A program made the translations under genes and the position numbers. DNA of 64,000 nt, from positions 1 to 64,000 of the forward strand of contig NZ_LMCP01000019.1 in the NCBI RefSeq assembly GCF_001425625.1. Direction: 5' to 3'. The stretch comes from Mesorhizobium sp. Root102 (GTDB lineage Bacteria; Pseudomonadota; Alphaproteobacteria; Rhizobiales; Rhizobiaceae). Each line of letters opens with the position of its first letter. Position 1 is the first letter of the stretch. Below the pieces are notes generated by a model. The model did no database searches, was not told the origin of the DNA, and saw nothing but the letters and a program-made list of their open reading frames with translations. Positions 25,706-33,347 of the stretch are shown here, in pieces.

Positions 25706-26506
25706 ATGAAGACTTTCCATCGGATACAAACCTTGGGTTGTGGTGTTCTTTCCGTCCTTTGGCTTGCCCAGCCCGCCGGGGCCGCGGATGTGGTCTCACC
25801 CTTGACGCCGGAGCTTAAGCCCGTAGCAAGCGAGCAAGGGTGGACGTTCTCCGTCGCTCCTTACTTCTGGGCGGCGGGATTGTCCGGAAGCGTCTCACAG
25901 TTCGGTCTCCCCCCCGTCGACGTCGACGCGAATTTCGGCGACATTCTGAAGAATCTCGACTTCGCGGCGATGGCGATCGGGGAGGCGCGCCACGACCGGT
26001 ACAGCATCTTCGGCGACCTCATGTATGTAAAGGTGTCGACGGGGAGCGGTACTCCGCGGGGCATCTTCGCCACCAATGTCGATGTCAGTTCCGAAACGTT
26101 TTCAGGGTTGGTTGGAGCGGGCTATTCGATCTTCCAGAGCGACGCCGGACGTCTCGATCTCGTCGGCGCGATGAGGGTCTGGTCCGTAAACACAGACCTC
26201 GACTTCCACGGCGGTATCCTCGACGGCGTGTCGCGCAGCGACGGGGCAACCTGGGTCGACGGGCTGGTTGGCGTTCGCGCGAATTACTCGCTCACGCCCG
26301 AAATCTATCTGACGGGCTGGGGCATGGTTGGCGCAGGTGGCGCCAATGTCGACTGGGACGTCGCAGCCGCAGTGGGATACCGGTTCAACGAACGCTTTTC
26401 GGCGGTCGCCGGCTACCGCGCGCTCGGCGTCAACTACCGCAATGACGGCTTCGTCTTCGATGTCGTCCAGCAGGGACCGATCATGGGATTGGTCATCCGT
26501 TTCTAG
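25706..26506 (+). CDS. Outer-membrane beta-barrel protein
   Basis: A 266-residue protein with a signal peptide (about 1-27, ending PAGAA) and alternating beta strands throughout (WTFSVAPYFWAAGLSGSV, YSIFGDLMYVKVS, SAVAGYRALGVNYRND). It finishes in a terminal phenylalanine (GLVIRF), as outer-membrane barrels do for BAM recognition. It resembles the Omp25/RopB-like or general small barrel class, function unknown. The ATG at 25706 starts the signal peptide. An in-frame ATG at 25670 would lie at the predicted transcription start. It is driven by promoter module B. Confidence 0.82.
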   Translation: MKTFHRIQTLGCGVLSVLWLAQPAGAADVVSPLTPELKPVASEQGWTFSVAPYFWAAGLSGSVSQFGLPPVDVDANFGDILKNLDFAAMAIGEARHDRYSIFGDLMYVKVSTGSGTPRGIFATNVDVSSETFSGLVGAGYSIFQSDAGRLDLVGAMRVWSVNTDLDFHGGILDGVSRSDGATWVDGLVGVRANYSLTPEIYLTGWGMVGAGGANVDWDVAAAVGYRFNERFSAVAGYRALGVNYRNDGFVFDVVQQGPIMGLVIRF

Positions 26507-26545
26507 ATCCAGAACTTCATTCAATGAACAACAGCGGAGGAAGTG

Positions 26546-26872
26546 ATGACAACGAAATTTACATTCCGCAACTGCGCCGTCCTGGCCTTGGCTTTGGCTA
26601 CTTTCGTACAGATTGATCCGGTCTCCCTGGTGACTGGGGGATCGATATCATCTGAAGCGTTGGCCCGCGTTGGCCGTCCTCTTACGGCCACAAGCGCAGC
26701 GGGCGTCGCGAGACGCGCGACCCGGCGAACCATCCGCAGAACAAGCGTCTATGTAGCTAGGCTACCGGCCGGTTGCGCCAAGACTTCGGTCAATGGGACG
26801 GCCGTCTGGCATTGCGGCGGGAGATATTATCAGCACTCGGGTTCGAAGTACGTGGTGGTGCACGTCAACTGA
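26546..26872 (+). CDS. Small secreted basic protein
   Basis: A 108-residue protein with a hydrophobic leader (CAVLALALATFVQIDP), a basic arginine/threonine-rich middle (ARRATRRTIRRTSVYVARL), and a C-terminal part with two cysteines (GCAKTS, WHCGGRYYQ) that could form a disulfide. The ATG at 26546 is preceded by gcggagg. It is probably co-transcribed with the barrel gene 40 bp upstream. Small cysteine- and aromatic-containing exported proteins of this kind are common in rhizobia, and their roles are mostly unknown. Confidence 0.7.
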   Translation: MTTKFTFRNCAVLALALATFVQIDPVSLVTGGSISSEALARVGRPLTATSAAGVARRATRRTIRRTSVYVARLPAGCAKTSVNGTAVWHCGGRYYQHSGSKYVVVHVN

Positions 26873-26955
26873 TCGGGGCGCGGATGGCGGCCAGCCAGAC
26901 CTGACCGACAGCAGGTCGGCGGCGACACGATCGTCCAAGCAACCACCGGTCGAGG
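26871..26955 (+). pseudogene. Fragment duplicated from the DUF900 lipoprotein hydrolase gene
   Basis: The sequence from gatcggggcgcggatggc onward closely follows 44511-44594, an internal piece near the 3' end of the intact hydrolase gene at 43477-44787 (IGARMAAGQTL region). Several substitutions and small gaps break the frame. The fragment begins at the stop codon of the small secreted protein. It marks a past recombination or partial duplication within this accessory region. Confidence 0.75.
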
Positions 26956-27016
26956 GTCGTGCGCTCGGATGCTGCCAGGACCAATCGGTGGGTCTTGCTG
27001 TGGACGAGGTCAACAG

Positions 27017-27427
27017 ATGAACGCGACACGAAGGGTATTCTTGGTCGTAATTGCAGCGGTCGAGGCGGCAACAGGTCTCGGTCTTCTGTTGCTGCCTTCC
27101 GTTCCATTTGCTCTCCTGCTTGGGTTGGAAAGCGCCACCGTTGAAGCAATTTTTGTCGGCCGCATTGCGGGCGCTGCGCTGCTTGCCATAGGTGCCGCAA
27201 GCTGGATGGCGAGGAAAGACGAGTCAAATTCTTCACTATTCGGATTGCTAGTTGGCATTCTAATTTACAACACGGCCGTATCAATTCTCCTCGTCTACGC
27301 GGCCACAGTCCTGAAGACGACCGGCGTCATGCTTTGGCCCACGGTTGCATTTCACGCACTTCTTGCCGTCTGGGGTGGTCTGCTTCTACGGGGCATTCCG
27401 GGGGAAACCCCGCTGGGAAACCGGTGA
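27017..27427 (+). CDS. Small integral membrane protein
   Basis: A 136-residue protein with four hydrophobic segments (VFLVVIAAVEAATGLGLLLLP, IAGAALLAIGAASWMA, LLVGILIYNTAVSILLVYAA and AFHALLAVWGGLLL). The ATG at 27017 follows gaggtc. I recognise no catalytic residues. It resembles small DoxX-like or uncharacterised rhizobial membrane proteins only in layout. The stretch 27428-27668 after it contains no convincing gene. Confidence 0.7.
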   Translation: MNATRRVFLVVIAAVEAATGLGLLLLPSVPFALLLGLESATVEAIFVGRIAGAALLAIGAASWMARKDESNSSLFGLLVGILIYNTAVSILLVYAATVLKTTGVMLWPTVAFHALLAVWGGLLLRGIPGETPLGNR

Positions 27428-27668
27428 CAACCAAGGAGCTGATCCTTGGAAAGTAAGACAACGTCTCATTGGCTTGCGGCACATCGCATCTGACCAGCAC
27501 GGGCAAGCTGCTCAACGATGGCGCGGCGCTACTCCAAAGGGCCAGCAAGGTTCAACTGCGAAGTCTGCACGCGCTGAAGGCAAAATGCAGCCCCACGCGC
27601 CGGTCCGTGATGCCGCGCCCGCCCGGGCACATTACGTGTTCGCGCCCGGCAACGACAGCGGCTCTGTG

Positions 27669-27764
27669 GCGCGATTACATGCTTACCCCACGTAACTTAC
27701 ATTCCAGCGCCAGCTCTTTGGGGCATATTATCCACGAAGGCATGCAGGAAGTGCTCATCGAGTA
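27669..27764 (+). promoter_or_regulatory. Shared promoter element, site C, second copy of the promoter module
   Basis: TTACATGCTTAC at 27675, core CCACGTAACTTAC at 27688-27700, -10-like TATTAT at 27726-27731, 25 bases after the core. Apart from a handful of substitutions it repeats module B, including cgccagctctttggggc and gcaggaagtgc. It sits upstream of the parvulin/HupE-UreJ/DUF3604 operon. Confidence 0.65.
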
Positions 27765-27864
27765 TCACGCCCAAATGGCGTTGCACGGTAATTTGAGAGC
27801 ATTCCGATTGTCGGCTGGCGGCGTGCGAGATGCTGCCTTCGCCGGAGCGGAGGAAGGCGTATGA
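27742..27864 (+). CDS. Possible 40-residue leader ORF
   Basis: An ATG directly downstream of promoter module C opens a 40-codon frame (MQEVLIEYHAQMALHG onward) whose stop overlaps the ATG of the parvulin gene as ATGA. This is the geometry of translational coupling. The equivalent ATG of module B is out of coding use, so the frame may be chance. It has no recognisable similarity. Confidence 0.3.
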   Translation: MQEVLIEYHAQMALHGNLRAFRLSAGGVRDAAFAGAEEGV

Positions 27865-28736
27865 CGTTGCTCAGGGAGCCTCTGCTGCATTTTGCCGTCG
27901 TCGGCGCGATTCTGTTTGGCGGCTATTCCTGGCTGAATGACAGGCATCTGGACGCAACAGTCGCGGAGCCGGTCCGGATCGGCGAAGGCGATTTGCGTTG
28001 GCTCAAGCAGACCTGGTCGAGCCAGTGGCTGCGCGAGCCAACCGCCGATGAGCTCAAGGGTCTTGTCGACGATCTGCTGAATGAGAAAGTGATGGCGCGC
28101 GAAGCGCAGCAGATGGGCCTCGAGAAGGACGACACCATCATCCGCCGCCGCTTGGCGCAGAAGCTCAAATTCCTTGTCGAGGATACGGTCCAGCTTGCCG
28201 AGCCGACCGAAGCGGAACTGCGGCAGTTCTATGCCGCCAACCCTGCGCACTTCGAGACGCCAGGAAAACTGTCGTTTCGGCAGGTGTACTTTAATCCGGA
28301 GCATCGCAAGGATGCCGCGGCGGACGCGACCGCCGCACTGGGTGCGCTATCGGCGAATGTCGAGGACGACTCGATCGAGGGTGACCGGCTGCTGTTCGGC
28401 GACAGCTTCGCCGACACTGACGAACAGGCGTTGTCCGGAATGTTCGGCGCCGATTTTGCGCGCGAGGTGTTTGCGTTTGAACCGGGCGGATGGCGTGGTC
28501 CGGTGAAATCTGGCTATGGCTTTCATCTGGTGCTCGTCAAGCAGCGCACGGCGACCACGCCGAAGCCCTTCGACACCGTGAAGGATGCCGTCCTTGCTGA
28601 GTGGCGCTCTGCAAAGCAGACCGAGCTCAGTCGCGAGTATCTGGTCGAGCTGCGCAACAAGTACGGCGTCGAGCTCAACGACGATGCGAAAGCGGCGCTG
28701 GGGTCAGGGCCCGCAACGAATGTGGCCGCACAATGA
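27861..28736 (+). CDS. Membrane-anchored PpiC/parvulin-type peptidyl-prolyl isomerase
   Basis: A 291-residue protein with an N-terminal anchor (LLHFAVVGAILFGGYSWL). A SurA-like helical chaperone region (about 55-120) is followed by a parvulin-type domain (about 125-245, FETPGKLSFRQVYFNP, GDSFADTDEQALSGMFG, GWRGPVKSGYGFHLVLV). It would fold exported proteins at the periplasmic face. It is translationally coupled to the HupE/UreJ gene (ATGA overlap), so its likely client is a product of its own operon, such as the secreted DUF3604 protein. That client assignment is inference. Confidence 0.85.
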   Translation: MTLLREPLLHFAVVGAILFGGYSWLNDRHLDATVAEPVRIGEGDLRWLKQTWSSQWLREPTADELKGLVDDLLNEKVMAREAQQMGLEKDDTIIRRRLAQKLKFLVEDTVQLAEPTEAELRQFYAANPAHFETPGKLSFRQVYFNPEHRKDAAADATAALGALSANVEDDSIEGDRLLFGDSFADTDEQALSGMFGADFAREVFAFEPGGWRGPVKSGYGFHLVLVKQRTATTPKPFDTVKDAVLAEWRSAKQTELSREYLVELRNKYGVELNDDAKAALGSGPATNVAAQ

Positions 28737-29779
28737 GGCGGCTGGCCAAGTGGTCTGCGCTCGTGCGGTGTGCCCGCGCCGCGTTGGAGTGCGTTCGGCT
28801 GGTCGTGCTGACAGCGGCCATTGCTGCGCTGTTCTGCGAAGTTGCCTATTCCCACGAGGTGCGCCCGGCATATCTTAGCCTTAAGGAGGAGGCGCCGAAC
28901 GAGTTCAGCGTTCTGTTCAAAACGCCGATGCAGGGCGATGCGCGATTGGTGCTGTCGGCACTCTTTTCCGGCAAGATCGAGACGGTGACGCCGATCATCT
29001 CGCATCCGACCGGGGATGCCATGGTGCAGACTTGGCGCATGCGCACCCTGGAGCCGCTCGCAGGCCAGAACGTTGTGATCGAGGGGTTGCAGAACACCAT
29101 GACCGACGCGCTGGTTCACGTGTTGTTCGCGAATGGCAACAGCTGGACGGCCCGTCTCACACCCAGCGAACCGTCGGCAGTCATCCCGGCGTCGCAGAGC
29201 GCCTGGGCGGTGTTCGCCACGTACGTCCGCCACGGAATCGAGCACATCGCCTTCGGCTTCGACCACCTGCTGTTCGTTTGCGGGCTGATGCTGATCGTGC
29301 GCGACTGGCGCAAGCTGGTGAAAGCGATCACCGCCTTCACGGCTGCCCACTCGATCACCTTGAGCTGCGCCACGCTGGGATGGGTGACGCTGCCATCGCG
29401 GCCGGTGGAGTCGATGATCGCCATCAGCATCGTCATGGTCGCTGCCGAGGTCGTGCGCATGGAGCGCGGACAGCTCAGCCTGGCCATTGTGAGGCCGTGG
29501 ATCGTGGCCTTCGCCTTCGGCCTGCTGCATGGCTTCGGCTTTGCCGGCGCGCTGGTCGAACTTGGCCTGCCGCAGGGCGACATTCCGCTGGCGCTGCTGG
29601 CCTTCAATGTCGGCGTCGAGCTCGGGCAACTGGCCTTCATCGCCGTCTTGCTGACCGCGGTTTATTCGGTGATGCGGTTCGTCATGATCCCGCGCCAGGC
29701 GATTGTCGCATCGGCCTATGCCATCGGGATCGTTGCGGCATTCTGGAGCGTCCAGCGGCTGGACGCGATGTTTTCATAG
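28733..29779 (+). CDS. HupE/UreJ-family membrane protein
   Basis: A 348-residue protein with a signal or first helix, a soluble extracytoplasmic N-terminal domain (about 40-150, EVRPAYLSLKEE), then six or so membrane helices carrying the HupE/UreJ histidine motif HGIEHIAFGFDHLLF and a further FTAAHSIT. HupE/UreJ proteins are nickel or cobalt permease-like and accompany hydrogenase or urease genes, but here neither is present. The large N-terminal domain marks the longer HupE/UreJ-2 subtype that often neighbours PpiC and DUF3604 genes. A metal-delivery role for the next gene product is plausible but unproven. Confidence 0.85.
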   Translation: MRRLAKWSALVRCARAALECVRLVVLTAAIAALFCEVAYSHEVRPAYLSLKEEAPNEFSVLFKTPMQGDARLVLSALFSGKIETVTPIISHPTGDAMVQTWRMRTLEPLAGQNVVIEGLQNTMTDALVHVLFANGNSWTARLTPSEPSAVIPASQSAWAVFATYVRHGIEHIAFGFDHLLFVCGLMLIVRDWRKLVKAITAFTAAHSITLSCATLGWVTLPSRPVESMIAISIVMVAAEVVRMERGQLSLAIVRPWIVAFAFGLLHGFGFAGALVELGLPQGDIPLALLAFNVGVELGQLAFIAVLLTAVYSVMRFVMIPRQAIVASAYAIGIVAAFWSVQRLDAMFS

Positions 29780-29792
29780 GAGGAAGAAGTTC

Positions 29793-31757
29793 ATGAGCAT
29801 CTATCATCTGAGAGAAGCTCTTCTTCGGAGCGCCACGGTCGCGGGCTTGTTATTGGCGACTTGCCCGGCCTGGACGCAGGAGGTCGTGAACACCGATGTC
29901 GGCGACATCGACCAGGCAACCATCGCAAAGGTCTTTCCGACAAAACGGCCCTACTCACCTTATGCCGGACGCAATTTCCCGACGCGGCCGCTATTTGGCG
30001 ACACGCATTTGCACACGGCCCTGTCCTTCGACGCCGGGGCGGCCGGCGCTAGGCTGGGACCGCGCGAGGCCTACAAATTTGCGAAGGGCGAGGAGGTCAT
30101 TTCCTCGACCGGACAGCCGGCCAAGCTGTCGCGTCCGCTCGACTTCCTGGTCGTCGCGGATCACTCCGACAATATGGGATGGTTCACCGACTTTATGGCC
30201 GGAAAGCCGGAGATCCTGCAGAACGCGCAGGCCCGTGAATGGTATGACATGATACAGTCGGGGCACGCCGGGGAAGCGGCGTGGTCCATCGTGATGACCT
30301 TTTCGCAAGGCAAATTTCCGCCCGATATCATCTACCAACCGGGCAATCCCGCCTATCGGTCGGTGTGGCAGAGCATTATCTCGGCAGCCGAAGAAGCCAA
30401 CGATCCGGGGCACTTCACCGCTTTCATCGGCTACGAATGGACGTCGCTGTCCAAGGGCAACAATCTCCACCGCAATGTCATCTTCCGCGATGGTGCCGAA
30501 AAGGCCGGTCTCATCGAGCCATACACGACGCAACCGCCCGTCGGAAGCAACAACCCGCGTGACCTGTGGAAATGGTTGAAGAACTATCAGGACAAGACCG
30601 GCGGCGACGTGCTTGCCATCGCCCACAATGGCAATCTGAGCAATGGCGAGATGTTCCCGATCATCGAGCCTGTCACCGGCAAGGAGATCGATCGCGAATA
30701 CGCCGAGCAGCGCGCGCGCTGGGAGGTGCTTTACGAGACCACCCAGATGAAGGGCGACGGTGAGAGCCACCCCTTTCTTTCTCCCAATGACGAATTCGCC
30801 AATTTCGAGAAATGGGACAAGGGCAATCTTGACCTCAGCGTGAAGAAGACGCCGGACATGCTGGAGTTCGAGTATACGCGCTCGGCGCTCAAGAACGGGC
30901 TGAAGCTGGAAGCCAAGCTGGGGGTCAATCCCTACAAATTCGGCCTGGTCGGCAGCACCGATTCGCACACGGGCCTCGCTACGGCCGACGACGACAACTT
31001 TTTCGGCAAGATCTCGACCGCCGAGCCGAGCCCAGAGCGCTGGTCGCACCCATTCATGACGAACCCCAAGCTCGGGCTCAAGATCATGGGTTGGGAGACG
31101 ACCGCGTCGGGCTACGCCGCCGTCTGGGCGCAGGAGAACACACGCGCCTCGATTTTCGACGCTATGAAGCGGCGCGAGACCTATGCCACGACCGGGCCGC
31201 GCATGGCGGTCCGCTTCTTCGGCGGCTTCGATTTCGTGGAAGCCGACGCCAACTCCCGCAGCCCGGCGATCGCCGGCTACACCAAGGGCGTGCCGATGGG
31301 CGGCGATCTCACTCAGGCGCCAGCCGGCAAGGTGCCGACCTTCCTCGTCGCTGCGCTAAAGGATCCGATCGGTGCCAATCTCGACCGCTATCAGATCGTC
31401 AAGGGTTGGCTCGACGCTGCCGGTGAGGTGCATGAACAGGTCTACGATGTCGCATGGTCAGGCGACCGCAAGCCGGGCACCGACGGCAAGCTCCCGCCCG
31501 TCGGCAATACCGTTGACGTGCCCAACGCCACCTGGACCAACACGATCGGAGCACCAGAACTTGTCGCCGTGTGGAAGGACCCGGATTTCGACCCGTCCCA
31601 GCGGGCCTTCTACTATGGCCGCGTCATTGAGATCCCGACGCCGCGCTGGCCCGCCTATGATGCGAAGTACTTTGGCATCAAGATGTCGCCGGATGTGACC
31701 ATGACGACACAGGAGCGAGCCTACACATCACCGATCTGGTATACTCCCGCCGGCTAA
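29793..31757 (+). CDS. DUF3604 protein, secreted PHP-like putative metallohydrolase
   Basis: A 654-residue protein with a signal peptide (about 1-29). Metal-ligand motifs in PHP-phosphoesterase order are visible: GDTHLHT (His72, His74), VVADHSDNMG (Asp123, His124), a later IAHNGN, and GSTDSHTG near the two-thirds point. DUF3604 proteins are uncharacterised. The motif series suggests a di- or tri-nuclear metallohydrolase acting outside the cytoplasm. The ATG at 29793 has a strong aggagg, 13 bp after the HupE/UreJ stop, so it is the third gene of the operon. Confidence 0.85.
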   Translation: MSIYHLREALLRSATVAGLLLATCPAWTQEVVNTDVGDIDQATIAKVFPTKRPYSPYAGRNFPTRPLFGDTHLHTALSFDAGAAGARLGPREAYKFAKGEEVISSTGQPAKLSRPLDFLVVADHSDNMGWFTDFMAGKPEILQNAQAREWYDMIQSGHAGEAAWSIVMTFSQGKFPPDIIYQPGNPAYRSVWQSIISAAEEANDPGHFTAFIGYEWTSLSKGNNLHRNVIFRDGAEKAGLIEPYTTQPPVGSNNPRDLWKWLKNYQDKTGGDVLAIAHNGNLSNGEMFPIIEPVTGKEIDREYAEQRARWEVLYETTQMKGDGESHPFLSPNDEFANFEKWDKGNLDLSVKKTPDMLEFEYTRSALKNGLKLEAKLGVNPYKFGLVGSTDSHTGLATADDDNFFGKISTAEPSPERWSHPFMTNPKLGLKIMGWETTASGYAAVWAQENTRASIFDAMKRRETYATTGPRMAVRFFGGFDFVEADANSRSPAIAGYTKGVPMGGDLTQAPAGKVPTFLVAALKDPIGANLDRYQIVKGWLDAAGEVHEQVYDVAWSGDRKPGTDGKLPPVGNTVDVPNATWTNTIGAPELVAVWKDPDFDPSQRAFYYGRVIEIPTPRWPAYDAKYFGIKMSPDVTMTTQERAYTSPIWYTPAG

Positions 31758-31902
31758 GGAAACGCTGATTGGCAGGCGGATCGCGCGCCGCCTGCCAACG
31801 ACGCTGGTTCAGAGCCTTTGTCGGCGGCGCCAACGAACTCGGCGTGGCGAGCTTGGCTATGATCGTGTCTGGCTGCTGCAACTGCTCGAAGGGCGCCACG
31901 CA

Positions 31903-32379
31903 GTGAAGAACAATAACGTCTGCTACATTATGTTGATGGTCGTTGAGACTGCTGCGGCAACGTTCTTATATCTGACGATTTTCCCGATCTTCCGGCAAGT
32001 GATCACCCAATTGGGAGAACCACAGGACATCAGCCCCTATCAGCAGGCCGCGGTGGCTTGTGGTCCGCTCGTTCTGCAAGCTTGCTACTGGGTCAGGTTT
32101 CGCTGGGTTGCGGTCCCCGCACCGTTTCGCAATGCCTTTGTGAGGCACCTGTTCCTGTTTGCCAGCCGGGTCAGCTTTTTCTTTGGCGGCGCTTTGTTTT
32201 CGGTTTTCTTTTTCCGCCACGTGCCGGAACTCGATCAATTTCCTTCTGTCATTCAAGGAGCAGTCAAGCTGTTGGAAGTCCTGCTGGTTCTGTTCAGCCT
32301 GTTTTGCTATTCGCTCGAAATAGAACGGTTGGGCAGAGCAAGGGAAGACCATTCCGCCGTATCAGGTCGCGGCAGATAA
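31903..32379 (+). CDS. Small membrane protein, unknown function
   Basis: A 158-residue protein with four predicted helices (CYIMLMVVETAAATFLYLTIF, QQAAVACGPLVLQACYWV, LFLFASRVSFFFGGALFSVFFF and LLEVLLVLFSLFCYSLEI). It begins at a GTG (31903). An in-frame ATG at 31930 is an alternative start. No functional motif is seen. The gene lies 145 bp after the DUF3604 operon. Confidence 0.65.
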   Translation: MKNNNVCYIMLMVVETAAATFLYLTIFPIFRQVITQLGEPQDISPYQQAAVACGPLVLQACYWVRFRWVAVPAPFRNAFVRHLFLFASRVSFFFGGALFSVFFFRHVPELDQFPSVIQGAVKLLEVLLVLFSLFCYSLEIERLGRAREDHSAVSGRGR

Positions 32380-32557
32380 TTCAGGCCAACCAAATCCAGT
32401 CCTTGGCAAGTTGCCGTCGGCGGCGTTGTCTGCACGTCAAAGTTTCGGCTTGAGACAATTTCCAGGTGTCTGGAACAATTTTGGATCGGCAACGTTCCAT
32501 TTGGTTAATGACGACGTTCGCATACGGGTAGATATTGCCAGCGGCGAGGACGCGATC

Positions 32558-33010
32558 GTGAGATTCCTGTCAGGCATAGCGACCTCCGTTGTCGCAACAT
32601 TTGGACTTATGAGTGCTGTTCCAGTTGATGCCGCACCGGTCTTCGTGCCCAGGGCGCAAAACGCGCAGTCTGATGTCATCCAAATTCGGGATGGCTGGTA
32701 TAGGGGCTATCGCGGCCACCGCCACCACCGGCACAGCGACTTCTGGGCCCCCGGCGGCGCTTTTGTTGCCGGAGCGTTGCTTGGTAGCGTGATCGCCAAC
32801 AACAACGGCTACTATGGTGGGTATTACCGAGGCGGTGACTACTACGGAGATCCGTATTATGGCGATCCCTACTACGGCGATCGGTATTATGCCGATCCGT
32901 ATTACCACGACCGGTATTATGCAGACCGCTATTACGGCAATGGGTATCACTCAGACAGGTCCTATCGCCCATGCTCGCCCAGGGAAGCGGATACCGGTAA
33001 CTGTTACTAG
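32558..33010 (+). CDS. Secreted Gly/Tyr-rich repeat protein
   Basis: A 150-residue protein starting at GTG 32558 (gcgagga upstream) with a signal peptide (FLSGIATSVVATFGLMSA). A histidine-rich patch (GHRHHRHSD) and a glycine hairpin follow, then nine YY dyads in a five-residue period such as DPYYG, DRYYA and DPYYH. The N-terminal part resembles rhizobial BA14K-like or YXWGXW-type small exported proteins, but the usual C-terminal motif is not seen. The His/Tyr repeats could bind metal or cell-wall material. This is speculative. Confidence 0.75.
   Translation: MRFLSGIATSVVATFGLMSAVPVDAAPVFVPRAQNAQSDVIQIRDGWYRGYRGHRHHRHSDFWAPGGAFVAGALLGSVIANNNGYYGGYYRGGDYYGDPYYGDPYYGDRYYADPYYHDRYYADRYYGNGYHSDRSYRPCSPREADTGNCY
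32815..32960 (+). repeat. Coding 15-bp tandem repeat
   Basis: About seven degenerate copies of a 15-base unit (tattacggcgatccg and variants) encode the YYGDP-type repeats. Copies differ mainly at third bases and at the fifth codon. The repeat is likely to vary in copy number between strains by slippage. Confidence 0.75.
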
Positions 33011-33160
33011 CGATCGTGGTCATGGGTAGGGCGCCGCCCTTTGACCGATTTTCTATGTGATCGACACAGCTCGATATTAAGCCGCGGATGCGTGTCCGGC
33101 CTTTAGTGGCTTTCCGTGGGGAGATTCGACCGTGCTTCGAACGACCTCGCAGTCAGAAAA

Positions 33161-33214
33161 TTACCCTGCCCTCCACGTAACTTACGTTCCGCTACCGGCT
33201 CGGTCCGGTAGTCT
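33161..33214 (+). promoter_or_regulatory. Shared promoter element, site D
   Basis: TTAC at 33161, core CCACGTAACTTAC at 33173-33185, -10-like TAGTCT at 33209-33214, 23 bases after the core. The two TTAC units are 21 bp apart as in site A. It is about 130 bp upstream of the betaine-binding-protein gene. The sequence between differs from modules B and C, so this is an independent occurrence and not a recent duplicate. Confidence 0.6.
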
Positions 33215-33347
33215 CGGGACAACGCGAACCAATAAACGGGATAGAACGCCGGCTGGCAGACAAAAGCGGTCTCGGCGGTGGTGTGCCGGTTCGTGACAGA
33301 TCGGGAGTCTTCTGGTCGCCGCCGCGTTCATCGCAGGGAGGGAGAAA

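Noticed and set aside
27469..27864. 131-codon open frame running through promoter module C
   Set aside because: It crosses a duplicated promoter module whose other copy is non-coding in this frame. Only the short 27742 start could matter.
28733..29779. Reading HupE/UreJ as part of a hydrogenase or urease system
   Set aside because: No hydrogenase or urease structural or accessory genes occur in the window. The context is the DUF3604 operon.
32815..32960. Regular short repeats that might suggest CRISPR
   Set aside because: The 15-base period is uninterrupted, in frame and encodes YY-rich residues. There are no spacers and no cas genes.
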